64,000 nucleotides of DNA. Source: an uncultured Sphingomonadaceae bacterium. GTDB taxonomy: Bacteria > Pseudomonadota > Alphaproteobacteria > Sphingomonadales > Sphingomonadaceae. Positions 55,692 to 63,235 of this stretch are shown one piece after another. Under the pieces are notes generated by a model. The model worked only from the letters and a program-made list of their open reading frames with translations. It was not told the DNA's origin and did not search any database. The position numbers were made by a program, and so were the translations under genes. Location: positions 899,595 through 963,594 of the forward strand of contig CANMFX010000002.1 in NCBI GenBank assembly GCA_947497315.1. The letters run 5' to 3'. Every line of letters begins with the position of its first letter. Within the stretch, counting starts at the first letter, position 1.

Positions 55692-55885
55692 CCCTCTTGC
55701 TCCTTGTGGTGATCGCCGCTTTGGATGTGTGTTGCCATTTTTACAGCAGTGCCATGAAGTATCCCTCTGGGATTGGTCAAAACGAAATAGGCATATTTCA
55801 ATCTATGCCATATTTTGGGCGTCTTAAAATCCGTTGTGGCCAACCAAGCCACGATAGCAGCGCGTTCTTTTTCTGCCTCGGTCAT
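55688..55885 (-). CDS. small phage protein
   Basis: A 65-residue protein with a helical EKERAAIVAWLAT start and a basic middle. It is coupled to the genes before and after. Function unknown. Confidence 0.58.
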   Translation of the reverse strand: MTEAEKERAAIVAWLATTDFKTPKIWHRLKYAYFVLTNPRGILHGTAVKMATHIQSGDHHKEQEG

Positions 55886-56086
55886 TCAATCACGCTCCTG
55901 ATCAATTTTCTTGTGTTCTCGCCACCAATCATGAACGTCATCGTCGAGGGATCTGAACCCGTAACCAGCCTCAACGTCCGTTAAAACTCTGCACAGCATG
56001 TCGGTTGTTTTGGTAGCTCTACGGCGGGCTTCATCCGCATGCATTCTTGCATCTCCCTCAGCACGTCCAGTCATGTAACAAGGCAT
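55886..56086 (-). CDS. small phage protein
   Basis: A 66-residue charged helical protein. The ATG at 56086 has a GGGAGAAG site located inside the preceding gene. A longer frame runs to 56125. Function unknown. Confidence 0.55.
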   Translation of the reverse strand: MPCYMTGRAEGDARMHADEARRRATKTTDMLCRVLTDVEAGYGFRSLDDDVHDWWREHKKIDQERD

Positions 56087-56250
56087 AACTTCTTCTCCCA
56101 ATACTCGACCGCGACAATATCCCAATCCGATCCCGTATCGGTCCAGCGCATCTGGTCAGCAGTGCGGGGGCGGTCATCGATAAGTTCGTTTCTGTATTTC
56201 ACTCTCAGTTCTTTCTCTGTGCGGGGTTTTCTAAATCCGGTAGGTTTCAT
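56071..56250 (-). CDS. 59-residue phage protein
   Basis: A short basic frame starting MKPTGFRKPR, rich in Arg/Asp/Glu/Trp, ending YWEKKLCLVT. It overlaps the DUF1376 gene stop by ATGA and the next gene start by 16 bases. Function unknown. Confidence 0.6.
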   Translation of the reverse strand: MKPTGFRKPRTEKELRVKYRNELIDDRPRTADQMRWTDTGSDWDIVAVEYWEKKLCLVT

Positions 56251-56936
56251 CCGGCGCGCTTCTCCAAATAATCCAGAAAATCAGCCGGTTCGTTTTTCTT
56301 CACGCCCTCAACATACGCAACCGGATCGCTAATCCCGTTTGCTTGGCAATGGGATATGATCTTGAGAACGTCCCCGTCGCCACGCCCCTTTCGCCACTTC
56401 CCGATAACCGACCTTGCTTGACGCTCTTGCAACCCACAGGCTTTCAAATACGAAACACCACTATCCCAAACCTGCTTCGCAAGCGTGTCAGCGTCACCTT
56501 TAGGTGTTTCTAACCTCTGGCTTCTAATATGGTTGGAGGGTGGCTTAAGCCTGGCTTCCCCGGCTTCATTGTTTTCATTGGGTTTTTTCCGTTGTTCGGC
56601 ACTCTTTCGTCCACCTTTCGCGCCGTGTTCAGCGTGTTTTCGACCCTTGAGTTTGCTCTGAACTAGTTCTTTTAAGGCTCTGTCATTGGTCAAATTACCA
56701 TTTTCGTCATGGTATATTTTGCCCTTGGCTATGAGTGAATCGCGCACCGAACGATACTTGCGAGTGGACACATTCATGTAGCCAGCGAGTAGCCTTTGAT
56801 TGTCCACAATAGGGCCGCCACGATCATAAATCAGGTCGAGAATAGTCTGGTAAGCACCCCTCTCCTCCAGTGTGAGAGGCATCATTCCAGACAAGGCGTC
56901 GCTGTGATAGCGTTTATGGAATGGGTTAGCGCTCAT
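56247..56936 (-). CDS. DUF1376 replication-associated protein
   Basis: A 229-residue phage protein. Residues about 1-95 form a DUF1376 domain with the YHSDALSGMMPLTLEERGAYQ start and the IYDRGGPIVD segment, a winged-helix-like fold common beside phage helicase genes. The C-terminal part is Arg/Lys-rich. It is thought to be a helicase loader or initiator. ATGA-coupled to dnaB. Confidence 0.82.
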   Translation of the reverse strand: MSANPFHKRYHSDALSGMMPLTLEERGAYQTILDLIYDRGGPIVDNQRLLAGYMNVSTRKYRSVRDSLIAKGKIYHDENGNLTNDRALKELVQSKLKGRKHAEHGAKGGRKSAEQRKKPNENNEAGEARLKPPSNHIRSQRLETPKGDADTLAKQVWDSGVSYLKACGLQERQARSVIGKWRKGRGDGDVLKIISHCQANGISDPVAYVEGVKKNEPADFLDYLEKRAG

Positions 56937-58312
56937 CCTCTCACCGCCTGGTATGTGCCGTAGAATTGCCCCATCTTGCTTCCAGTCACGCCGTTACGGC
57001 GCTTTGACACTATGAACTCGATCTTGTTTTTATGCTCCTCTAACGCCTTCTCTGCCTTGGCATAATTAGGGCTATTCTCATCTGACATTTCGAGCCGAAT
57101 ATAATATTCATTGCGGAGCAGAAACAGGACGCCATCAGCATCTTGCTCAATCTGCCCACTGTCGCGCAAATCCGATAGCTGTGGCCGCTTACCGTCACGT
57201 TTCTCTACCTCCCGGCTTAACTGAGCCAAGGCGATCATGCCGACATTGTGCATCTTTGCGGCAGCCTTCAGGGCCATACTGACCTCTGAGATTTTCTCGT
57301 ACATGCCACTTGTCCGCTGATCAGGTGTGAGCAGTTGCAGGTAGTCAACAACTACTAAGTCTAATGTCTGCCCCTGTGCTTCCAGACGCCGCTTTGTACG
57401 CATTATCAGCATCGACAGCCGTCCTGTGGTCAACTTGCCTGCGTCGACGATCCGCAATGGTAGGCCAGCTATGGTTGAGCGAGCCTTGGCCATTGTAATT
57501 TTCTGAGCACTGTTGAGGGTGCCATTCTTCACATTATTGTAGGGAACTGACTGGTTGCCACCAAAACAAAGGTCAGCAGCCATCCTGCCGGCTAATTCCG
57601 TTGCAGACATCTCCAAGGATACAAATAGGACGCCATAGCCGCCCTGGGCAGCACCGAGGGCATAAGACAGAGCGCATGCGGTTTTCCCCATCCCGGGCCG
57701 CGCTGCCATGATGATAAGCTCTTTCGGACGAACAACTCCTAGAACATCGTCCAGTGCGCCTATATGCCCGGATTTAACGCCGTATGATGGGTTCTTGTGG
57801 CTCTCCAGCATCGCGTCAAAGGCTTGAAGCCCTGATAGCTGTTCAACGCCGTCCTGGGCGTCATGCCCCGAAACCGCACCATCAGCAGTTGTTATGACAC
57901 TTTCCAAAGGCTGCTCAAGGTCGGTTGCCATTGCAGAGGCGCGGTTAAGTCCGTCGAACATCTTGCGGCGACGGGACAGGTCGGTAACCTGGTCCACAAA
58001 GCCAGTAAAGCCAATGAGCGCCGTCTGCTCTTGTGACAGGTCCAGCAGATACTTGACTCCGCCAAGTTGCGTTAACCCCTCCCACTCACCAATGTAGCTT
58101 TTCAGCGTAATTGGATTTACTGGACGACCTTGTGAATGTTCACTTATTATCAGGTCGAACAAGTCTCCGTGGATGGGTTCGTAAAAGTCGGCCGAGCGGA
58201 TACGGTCAGCGCAATAGTCAATTTTGCTATTGTCCTGCATCAATGCGCCAATGATCTGCATTTCAGCTTCAACATTGCGGGGCGCTTCTGGAACAGAGAT
58301 ATGTGCGTTCAA
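56933..58312 (-). CDS. dnaB: replicative DNA helicase (DnaB-like)
   Basis: A DnaB-family helicase of 459 residues. The N-terminal DnaB domain (PRNVEAEMQIIGALM) is followed by a RecA-like core with Walker A ARPGMGKTA, Walker B VVVDYLQLL, and an SRRRKM-type linker. I prefer the TTG at 58312, which has a GGAGG site five bases upstream; the frame is open to 58327. It unwinds phage DNA and is coupled to the DUF1376 gene. Confidence 0.9.
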   Translation of the reverse strand: MNAHISVPEAPRNVEAEMQIIGALMQDNSKIDYCADRIRSADFYEPIHGDLFDLIISEHSQGRPVNPITLKSYIGEWEGLTQLGGVKYLLDLSQEQTALIGFTGFVDQVTDLSRRRKMFDGLNRASAMATDLEQPLESVITTADGAVSGHDAQDGVEQLSGLQAFDAMLESHKNPSYGVKSGHIGALDDVLGVVRPKELIIMAARPGMGKTACALSYALGAAQGGYGVLFVSLEMSATELAGRMAADLCFGGNQSVPYNNVKNGTLNSAQKITMAKARSTIAGLPLRIVDAGKLTTGRLSMLIMRTKRRLEAQGQTLDLVVVDYLQLLTPDQRTSGMYEKISEVSMALKAAAKMHNVGMIALAQLSREVEKRDGKRPQLSDLRDSGQIEQDADGVLFLLRNEYYIRLEMSDENSPNYAKAEKALEEHKNKIEFIVSKRRNGVTGSKMGQFYGTYQAVRG

Positions 58313-58313
58313 A

Positions 58314-58496
58314 TCACCCTCCCACAAACATATTCTGCCATCTTGCGTGGGCGCGAGACAGTTGATCTTGGAAATAGCGATTATCTTCTAGCTCAGGGTG
58401 TTTGCTGGCATGTTTTGAAAGTGCGCAGAAAACCTCCCACGCTGCATCTGTGTCTTGCTCAACAGGCAAAATCGTATTATCGGCTACTAAATGCAT
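58314..58496 (-). CDS. small phage protein
   Basis: A 60-residue helical protein with several Trp and His residues. The ATG at 58496 has an AGGA site; a GTG lies two codons earlier. It abuts the helicase start. Function unknown. Confidence 0.55.
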   Translation of the reverse strand: MHLVADNTILPVEQDTDAAWEVFCALSKHASKHPELEDNRYFQDQLSRAHARWQNMFVGG

Positions 58497-58648
58497 TGGC
58501 ACGGTCCTAACGTGATAATGTCCAGGGCCGGGTTTTGTGTTGGCGCACTTGTCCGGCCCGATTCTTTTTTCAGATGCCGCGTTTCAGGGCAAGGCTGTTC
58601 TGCACTTTTTCCACAACTAGTCGGGTATAACTCGTCGATAAAACTCAT
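58487..58648 (-). CDS. 53-residue phage protein
   Basis: A short frame starting MSFIDELYPT with a GAGGGTGAA ribosome site, containing four cysteines. It overlaps the DUF1064 gene stop by ATGA and the next start by 10 bases. Function unknown. Confidence 0.58.
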   Translation of the reverse strand: MSFIDELYPTSCGKSAEQPCPETRHLKKESGRTSAPTQNPALDIITLGPCQCI

Positions 58649-58983
58649 TTCACCCTCAATTCTGTGTGCGGATACAGGTGGTTGAACAGAGCGCGGCGAA
58701 TGCGAAAATCAGCCGTGATCATTCCCTTGGTTTCTTCAACCACTAGCTTATCGCCCTCGAAATATTGAAAGTCGGCAGTGTATTTCAGATACTGCCCGTT
58801 GCGCATTTTGACCTTCTCGCCATTGACGACAAATTCAAATACCGGCTGCAATTCCAGGTTGCGGATTTCGCCAGCGCGTTCAAGAAAATGCAGCTCGTCA
58901 CAGCGCTTTGCTTCCTTCTTAGAAGGATGCGGTGGACAACCATTATTGCAGACCGTTTTCTTAGCGCTATATTTATGAGCCAA
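58645..58983 (-). CDS. DUF1064 protein, probable phage nuclease
   Basis: A 112-residue protein of the DUF1064 family. It has HKYSAKKT, PSKKEAKRCDELHFLERAG, LELQPVFEF, the YTADFQYF strand and VVEETKG, the pattern of a restriction-endonuclease-like fold with E/D and ExK residues. It probably acts on DNA junctions or ends, as a RusA substitute (inference). It starts at TTG with an AAGGAG site seven bases upstream. Confidence 0.82.
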   Translation of the reverse strand: MAHKYSAKKTVCNNGCPPHPSKKEAKRCDELHFLERAGEIRNLELQPVFEFVVNGEKVKMRNGQYLKYTADFQYFEGDKLVVEETKGMITADFRIRRALFNHLYPHTELRVK

Positions 58984-59221
58984 AGGATATCTCCTTACAG
59001 CGCTGCGCCCACCAGTGGCTGCGTTTCTGCGTCTTGGCGTGCTTTACGTGATACTGGCAGATAGCCACTGCGAGACGGCGTGAACCGTCTATCGCGGAAA
59101 GCTCGGAAGATATCGCCGGTTGGGTGGCCATGATTGGTTTATGGAAACCAGCAGCGGGCAATCTGGACAGGTTCAAGACCGGCTTGTCTATCGAGCCTTT
59201 GATGTGCGGGTGTTCAGCCAT
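58973..59221 (-). CDS. phage hypothetical protein
   Basis: An 82-residue protein with several His and Lys residues; SRRLAVAICQYHVKHAK resembles a basic helix. The ATG at 59221 has a GGAGG site seven bases upstream and lies inside the methyltransferase 3' end. Function unknown. Confidence 0.55.
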   Translation of the reverse strand: MAEHPHIKGSIDKPVLNLSRLPAAGFHKPIMATQPAISSELSAIDGSRRLAVAICQYHVKHAKTQKRSHWWAQRCKEISFGS

Positions 59222-59864
59222 TGGATGCCTCCGTGTAATCGGAATCACGCTCCAGTAGTTTTCGGCAAGGCGCGATCCAATCAAATCTTGTTCGAGGCTC
59301 TCCTTCGACCCAAACCAACCAGCAATACGCTGTTGCTGTCGACCCCTTTGGGGACAATTTTCCTTTGTGCATCACGACACGCTCTGAGAATTGCAGAACA
59401 TATGATGGAGGGTTTTTTGAGAACAATTCATTGTAGCGTCCGACACCTTCAAGAAAGGCAGAACGGACAATAACAGCGAAGCCAATTTCACTGGTGGCAC
59501 TTGCCCGAGCTATGAATTGTTGCGCCAATCGAAATGGTGGATTGGTGATTGTGAAATCGACTAGATCAGGGTCCATTCCCCACAGATAATCTTTAACCGG
59601 ATATCCAGCGCCGTAGTCATGCACGTCTGCCGCTTCAACAGTTTTAAAATACTCCTGCAATGGCCTCACCATATGACCCCGATTCGCAGCCGGTTCACGG
59701 CATGTCATCTCATCAACATACAATTGCAGGCCGATTTCATTGTTATCATCGCTCAACCACTCACAAAGCGCCCGAGTTGCCCAAGGTGGAGTCGGGAAGT
59801 CGTCAAGGCTATCGTGTGCCTCAGTCCGTTGCTGCATTACCGCAGATGATGTGTTTTGACTCAT
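59214..59864 (-). CDS. phage DNA methyltransferase-like protein
   Basis: A 216-residue protein with FPTPPWATRAL near the start and the TNPPF motif (DPPY/NPPF type motif IV) near residue 108. An acidic strand AADVHDYGAG stands for the SAM-binding region. This resembles N6-adenine methyltransferases in phages. It probably modifies phage DNA to evade restriction; target unknown. Confidence 0.74.
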   Translation of the reverse strand: MSQNTSSAVMQQRTEAHDSLDDFPTPPWATRALCEWLSDDNNEIGLQLYVDEMTCREPAANRGHMVRPLQEYFKTVEAADVHDYGAGYPVKDYLWGMDPDLVDFTITNPPFRLAQQFIARASATSEIGFAVIVRSAFLEGVGRYNELFSKNPPSYVLQFSERVVMHKGKLSPKGSTATAYCWLVWVEGEPRTRFDWIAPCRKLLERDSDYTEASNG

Positions 59865-60025
59865 GATGCTCGCTCCCGAACAAAGCCAGCCAGCAACGAC
59901 GCAATATGCGCCTTACGCTGCGGTGTTAGCGCTCTATCGCGTCTGGCTGTGAAGTCGCTGTTCAGGGCCTTATTCAGCGCCACGTGCTTCGCTAGGTCAC
60001 GTTTTGCTTTCCACTGTTTGATCAT
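59861..60025 (-). CDS. small basic phage protein
   Basis: A 54-residue Lys/Arg/Ala-rich helical protein, coupled to the 27-residue frame upstream and the methyltransferase downstream. A longer frame to 60112 crosses that small gene, so I use the ATG at 60025. Confidence 0.55.
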   Translation of the reverse strand: MIKQWKAKRDLAKHVALNKALNSDFTARRDRALTPQRKAHIASLLAGFVRERAS

Positions 60026-60105
60026 AGCTTTTTCGTCCGTAGATACATCACAGCAAGCACAAGTAATGTGCAGGATGTGGACAGGGTGATTTCGAGGGGA
60101 GTCAT
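60022..60105 (-). CDS. 27-residue membrane peptide
   Basis: A tiny frame starting MTPLEITLST with one hydrophobic helix (about residues 9-21) and a basic tail RTKKL. Its ATG overlaps the upstream stop and its TGA overlaps the downstream ATG, so the frame exactly fills the gap between coupled genes. Very small size keeps confidence moderate. Confidence 0.5.
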   Translation of the reverse strand: MTPLEITLSTSCTLLVLAVMYLRTKKL

Positions 60106-60320
60106 GCTGCAATCAAGTCCATATCGCTATCTTTCCCATCGAAACGACAGCGGCCCCGTTCATCAAACAAATATACGGTCGGCCAATCTTGAACACCGTT
60201 CACTACGCCCAAGTGTTGAGTGGAATTGATCAAATATCGATGGCGGCCATCTTGGGACTTCCCCACCATTCTCTTGGCAGCTAGCCCACAACGCGTTTCC
60301 ATATTTTCTTCAAACTTCAT
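60102..60320 (-). CDS. small phage protein
   Basis: A 72-residue protein with a beta-rich RYLINSTQHLGVVNG core and a DERGRCRFDG turn. ATGA-coupled to the HTH gene before it. Function unknown. Confidence 0.58.
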   Translation of the reverse strand: MKFEENMETRCGLAAKRMVGKSQDGRHRYLINSTQHLGVVNGVQDWPTVYLFDERGRCRFDGKDSDMDLIAA

Positions 60321-60745
60321 GCCGCATCCTTTCCGATTTTCGTTGCTATGATTGAGATGTCGTGGGCGCGGTCAGCCAGAGCCGCCTTGTCGACGTGGCA
60401 AATAATGCCGTCAGAAGCGCGCTCGATATGGTCATGGGTATAGCCGGCGCACTTGCTCAAAAGTTCCTCAAGCCGTGCGTCTTCGGATGATTTGGGCGTT
60501 GTGATGATGCGGCCAATCGGCTTGAAGAACCGGCTGCCAAATTCATCGGGAACCAATTCCAGATACCGCATCAGATTTGTACTCGGCATCTTGGTGCCCT
60601 TGAAATAGCTTTTCCAGGTGTGGCTGCTAATGTCGGTTTCAGCCTCCAGCTTGTCCGGCGACAAACCATATTTGTTCTTGCCAAGCCGCAAGGCACTCAT
60701 CTGGCGTTCAACAACATCTTGTTCGAATTTGTCGGGATGGGACAT
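60317..60745 (-). CDS. HTH phage regulator
   Basis: A 142-residue protein. Residues about 22-58 form a helix-turn-helix (YGLSPDKLEAETDISSHTWKS). The C-terminal half is helical and may help oligomerise it. It resembles early phage regulators, perhaps CII-like in role, but the family is not certain. Confidence 0.64.
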   Translation of the reverse strand: MSHPDKFEQDVVERQMSALRLGKNKYGLSPDKLEAETDISSHTWKSYFKGTKMPSTNLMRYLELVPDEFGSRFFKPIGRIITTPKSSEDARLEELLSKCAGYTHDHIERASDGIICHVDKAALADRAHDISIIATKIGKDAA

Positions 60746-60749
60746 GAAG

Positions 60750-60977
60750 TTACAATCCTTTACGGTTATCAGGAAGCTTATGAATTGGAGCGAAAAACTT
60801 GGTCAGCCCGTTCTGTGGGCCGAAAGTCAGCGAGTACTTCGCTGCGGTAAAAACGGGATTGAAGCGCTGCCAGCCATTGATCGGCTTTGTGGGCAGGGCA
60901 AAAATGGTGCGGGGAGAGCGGAGCGCACCCTCCCCTGTCGCGGGCGTCCTATTCATTTTGATAGCGGCATGGGTCAT
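60750..60977 (-). CDS. small phage protein
   Basis: A 75-residue basic protein with PRTIFALPTKPINGWQRFNP. The ATG at 60977 has a GAGG element nine bases upstream. No family recognised. It leads the leftward operon part that ends at the terminator before the late genes. Confidence 0.5.
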   Translation of the reverse strand: MTHAAIKMNRTPATGEGALRSPRTIFALPTKPINGWQRFNPVFTAAKYSLTFGPQNGLTKFFAPIHKLPDNRKGL

Positions 60978-61022
60978 ATGGGTAATCCTCGCCACGTAAC
61001 CGCGTTGCAAATCAGTGGCTTA

Positions 61023-61035
61023 ACCCATATTGGGT
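61023..61035. promoter_or_regulatory. 13-bp palindrome ACCCATATTGGGT
   Basis: A perfect 5-bp palindrome with a 3-base centre, 45 bp upstream of the 60977 gene. The related CATATGGGT occurs at 60975-60983 over that gene's start. It may be an operator for one of the small HTH proteins. Confidence 0.35.
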
Positions 61036-61150
61036 GTAAAAGTGATTTGACTTTCAACTTGGTTGCAGATGATATTGGTCCATATCGGACTAAAGTGGGG
61101 TCGCACCCATCGGGCTGTGGAAGGCCAGCCCCTTTTGAGAGTGAAATAGC

Positions 61151-61369
61151 ATGCCACAAAGAAGAGCAGCAGAAGCGCGCCTTGTTGAAGATACCCTTGT
61201 CGAACACGAAAATGGATTGGTTTATACGACCGTTACGAAAGACGGATTGCCGTACACGACCGCTATGCGGCTTAGTGATTACCTTAGGCACCATCACAAC
61301 GCCGGACGCGTTATCAGGGAGGCCATGCTTGCTCAAGAAGGGGTGGTGGAGGAGCTTACGGCGCATTAG
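61151..61369 (+). CDS. small phage protein on the opposite strand
   Basis: A 72-residue protein, rich in Arg/Glu/His, with VYTTVTKDGLPYTTAMRLSDYL. The start has a GAGAG site about 10 bases upstream. It is the only rightward gene inside the leftward early region and overlaps the GIY-YIG gene end by four bases. An opposing 130-residue frame looks non-coding. Function unknown. Confidence 0.55.
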   Translation: MPQRRAAEARLVEDTLVEHENGLVYTTVTKDGLPYTTAMRLSDYLRHHHNAGRVIREAMLAQEGVVEELTAH

Positions 61370-62112
61370 GCGGCGCGCCGATCTGGTTTCACACCAGCTA
61401 TTTTTAGTAGGCGATAGACCGATGGCTGTGGAAGGCCCAACTCTTTCGCAATGGCGGGGGTTTTAATGCCGTCCGCATATAGCCTTGCCGCAACCTCAGC
61501 TTTTGCAATAGTACTCTTTCGAGGGCCTTTTTTGAAGTCTGTGACACCCTGCTCAATGAGATACATTTTCACGCATGTCACAGAGCAATCAAAATGACGC
61601 GCGATGTCAGCCATGCTCGCATTTTCTTGGTGCATGCGCCTCATATCGCGACCCTGTTGTGGGGTAAACTTTCTAACCGCGCCGCCTTTTTCACGATGCC
61701 CAAGACTTGGGACGTCATCACGCCTCAGAATTTGCCGAACACGCTCTCTGGACATATCAAACTCGTCGCCGATTTGTTGAAGAGTTGCCCCGCCAAAATA
61801 CATCTGCGCCATTTTTTTAGTGCGCTCGTCATAATGCGGTTCAGGCAGCTTTTGAGAGCGGACTGTCTGCTCGATAAAGTCCATCAATTCCGGCGCAGGA
61901 TCGAACCATTCTCCCTCAACGCGCAAGTGATTAAACCCACGCTGGATACGGTTCTCCAAATCATGGCTGCCTTCGGCGAACGCGAGAAAGCCTATTTGCG
62001 CTCCTCTTTTCAGGGAGACATCATAAAGCCTCATCATCAAATCCTGGGTACAGCCAATCTTGATTGGGCCAGAGCCATCAATGGCGCGCATGAAGTAGAC
62101 ATACTTTGTCAT
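61366..62112 (-). CDS. GIY-YIG-like (T5orf172/Mug113) domain fused to multiple HTH domains
   Basis: A 248-residue protein. Residues 1-85 follow the T5orf172/Mug113 GIY-YIG-like pattern: VYFMRA, GPIKIGCT with a following Arg, then an HxxxxGEWF end with a Glu. Three HTH segments follow: about 108-128 (LQQIGDEFDMSRERVRQIL, sigma-region-4-like), about 150-190 and about 215-240 (PAIAKELGLPQPSVYRLL). It probably binds DNA; nuclease activity is uncertain. ATGA-coupled to the Cro-like gene. Confidence 0.7.
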   Translation of the reverse strand: MTKYVYFMRAIDGSGPIKIGCTQDLMMRLYDVSLKRGAQIGFLAFAEGSHDLENRIQRGFNHLRVEGEWFDPAPELMDFIEQTVRSQKLPEPHYDERTKKMAQMYFGGATLQQIGDEFDMSRERVRQILRRDDVPSLGHREKGGAVRKFTPQQGRDMRRMHQENASMADIARHFDCSVTCVKMYLIEQGVTDFKKGPRKSTIAKAEVAARLYADGIKTPAIAKELGLPQPSVYRLLKIAGVKPDRRAA

Positions 62113-62300
62113 GCCGCCACCTCGAAGAAATCGTTTGCGGTAACCTGCCCCTCAGTCTTTTCGACAATAGCCTGCATGACCAGTTTTTTTGGTATCTGGC
62201 CGCCACGCAAACGGGTAACGGTTGACCGTTCAACACCAATTAACTCGGCGAAAAATTGGTCTGTCATATCGTGTTTTTTGAGGTATTGAGATAAAGTCAT
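62109..62300 (-). CDS. Cro-like HTH protein
   Basis: A 63-residue single-HTH protein (SQYLKKHDMTDQFFAELIGVERSTVTRLRGG), the size and place of a phage Cro. It is transcribed away from the XRE repressor with the operators between them. I use the ATG at 62300. The frame is open to 62336 but those residues are not HTH-like. Confidence 0.78.
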   Translation of the reverse strand: MTLSQYLKKHDMTDQFFAELIGVERSTVTRLRGGQIPKKLVMQAIVEKTEGQVTANDFFEVAA

Positions 62301-62309
62301 GAGCCATAA

Positions 62310-62326
62310 TGTGCACCACATACACA
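62310..62326. promoter_or_regulatory. operator TGTGYA-N5-TRCACA (site 1)
   Basis: TGTGCA-N5-TACACA, 10 bases upstream of the Cro-like start. One of several copies of a shared palindrome in the switch region. Confidence 0.62.
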
Positions 62327-62343
62327 ACAAAATCAATAGACAA

Positions 62344-62349
62344 TGTGCA
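62344..62349. promoter_or_regulatory. operator half-site TGTGCA
   Basis: An isolated TGTGCA 34 bp from site 1. The opposite half is not conserved, so it may be a weak cooperative site for repressor. Confidence 0.35.
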
Positions 62350-62387
62350 TCAGTAGATATTTTTGTTCCAGAAATACCACGTTACAA

Positions 62388-62404
62388 TGTGCGCATGGCT
62401 CACA
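62388..62404. promoter_or_regulatory. imperfect operator over the repressor start codon
   Basis: TGTGCG-N5-CTCACA covers the ATG of the repressor at 62395. A site in this position could allow repressor to limit its own expression. Confidence 0.42.
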
Positions 62405-62712
62405 AGCACAAAAAGACCTTTCTTCGAGAATGGCGTAACCATTCAGGCAAAACCCTTGTTCAAGTCGGTGAATTGCTCCATATGTCACATAGCCAACTCT
62501 CCAGAATTGAGCGAGGCGACCAGCCTTACAATCAGGAATTATTGGAGGCGCTGGCGGAGCTTTATATGTGTGACCCTGTTGACTTGTTGATTAGAGACCC
62601 TTCCGAGCCAAGTAATATTTGGTCACTTTGGGAACATGCTAGCAAAGGTGACCGGCAGAAAATATATTCTATTGCCGAGACCATTATCGACAAAGACAGT
62701 GACGCAGCGTGA
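62395..62712 (+). CDS. XRE-family phage repressor
   Basis: A 105-residue HTH_3 protein. The N-terminal domain (about residues 9-65) has KTLVQVGELLHMSHSQLSRIERG, a clear XRE HTH. A short C-terminal helical region follows, but no S24 autocleavage domain is present, so induction must work without RecA-type self-cleavage (inference). It is divergent from the Cro-like gene and coupled to the next gene by GTGA. Confidence 0.8.
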   Translation: MAHKHKKTFLREWRNHSGKTLVQVGELLHMSHSQLSRIERGDQPYNQELLEALAELYMCDPVDLLIRDPSEPSNIWSLWEHASKGDRQKIYSIAETIIDKDSDAA

Positions 62713-63200
62713 GTGACAGTGGGGATGGTTGGTTTTGGGGCATCGCCGCCCTAGCTCTGGGGGGTTACATTATCTATGATAAATACTGGGCGGAACCTGA
62801 TGTAGAAGCTCTTAAAACTTCTCAAGAACAGACCTATCAGGTCGCAAATCGTCCTAGTGTGGATCTGCCAGTGGGGTTTCTGAGTAGTGGGACAAAATGG
62901 CTTGTAGACTCAAGCTCGGTTAAGGGTTCTCGCAGCTCAAGGCAGGGATGGATTACTGAAGACCATTCCAAAGACGCCTCCCGCTCCGAAAGAACAACAA
63001 TGACCCTTTGGGTAGTCAACTGTGAGACAGGTTCCTACCAGAACCCTAGCACTGTATCCTACGATGCCGAGGGCTCTGTCATTAGTGCAGACCACAAGAA
63101 ACTAGACGATACTAGTGTGCAATATGCTGTGCCAGAATCAAGAGGTTCTAGGGTTTTAGGAGCCTTGTGCATGGAAGGATTTGACACACCCCTAAAATAA
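62709..63200 (+). CDS. membrane-anchored protein next to the repressor
   Basis: A 163-residue protein. Residues about 8-23 form one membrane helix, and the remaining 135 residues make a beta-rich soluble domain with a VVNCETG/CMEG cysteine pair. It is made with the repressor and so is likely expressed in the lysogen. Prophage genes in this place often block superinfection, but that role is inference. Confidence 0.62.
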   Translation: MSDSGDGWFWGIAALALGGYIIYDKYWAEPDVEALKTSQEQTYQVANRPSVDLPVGFLSSGTKWLVDSSSVKGSRSSRQGWITEDHSKDASRSERTTMTLWVVNCETGSYQNPSTVSYDAEGSVISADHKKLDDTSVQYAVPESRGSRVLGALCMEGFDTPLK

Positions 63201-63202
63201 AA

Positions 63203-63219
63203 TGTGTATTTGATGCACA
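63203..63219. promoter_or_regulatory. operator TGTGTA-N5-TGCACA (site 2)
   Basis: A 17-bp palindrome in the gap before the last gene, 33 bp (about three helical turns) from site 3. Confidence 0.62.
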
Positions 63220-63225
63220 ATTAGT

Positions 63226-63231
63226 TTGACA
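63226..63231 (+). promoter_or_regulatory. candidate -35 box between operators
   Basis: TTGACA lies exactly between the two operators and drives toward the 63286 gene. The -10 box is unclear and would overlap site 3, consistent with repression by occlusion. Confidence 0.4.
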
Positions 63232-63235
63232 GAAA

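Noticed and set aside
60974..61366. A 130-residue leftward frame opposite the 61151 gene
   Set aside because: Composition is rich in Pro/Ser/Cys and lacks pattern; the rightward frame looks more like protein, though neither is certain.
60618..61466. A 282-residue rightward frame over the HTH gene
   Set aside because: It runs antisense to the 60317 and 60750 genes with no domain; the leftward frames are coupled and carry an HTH.
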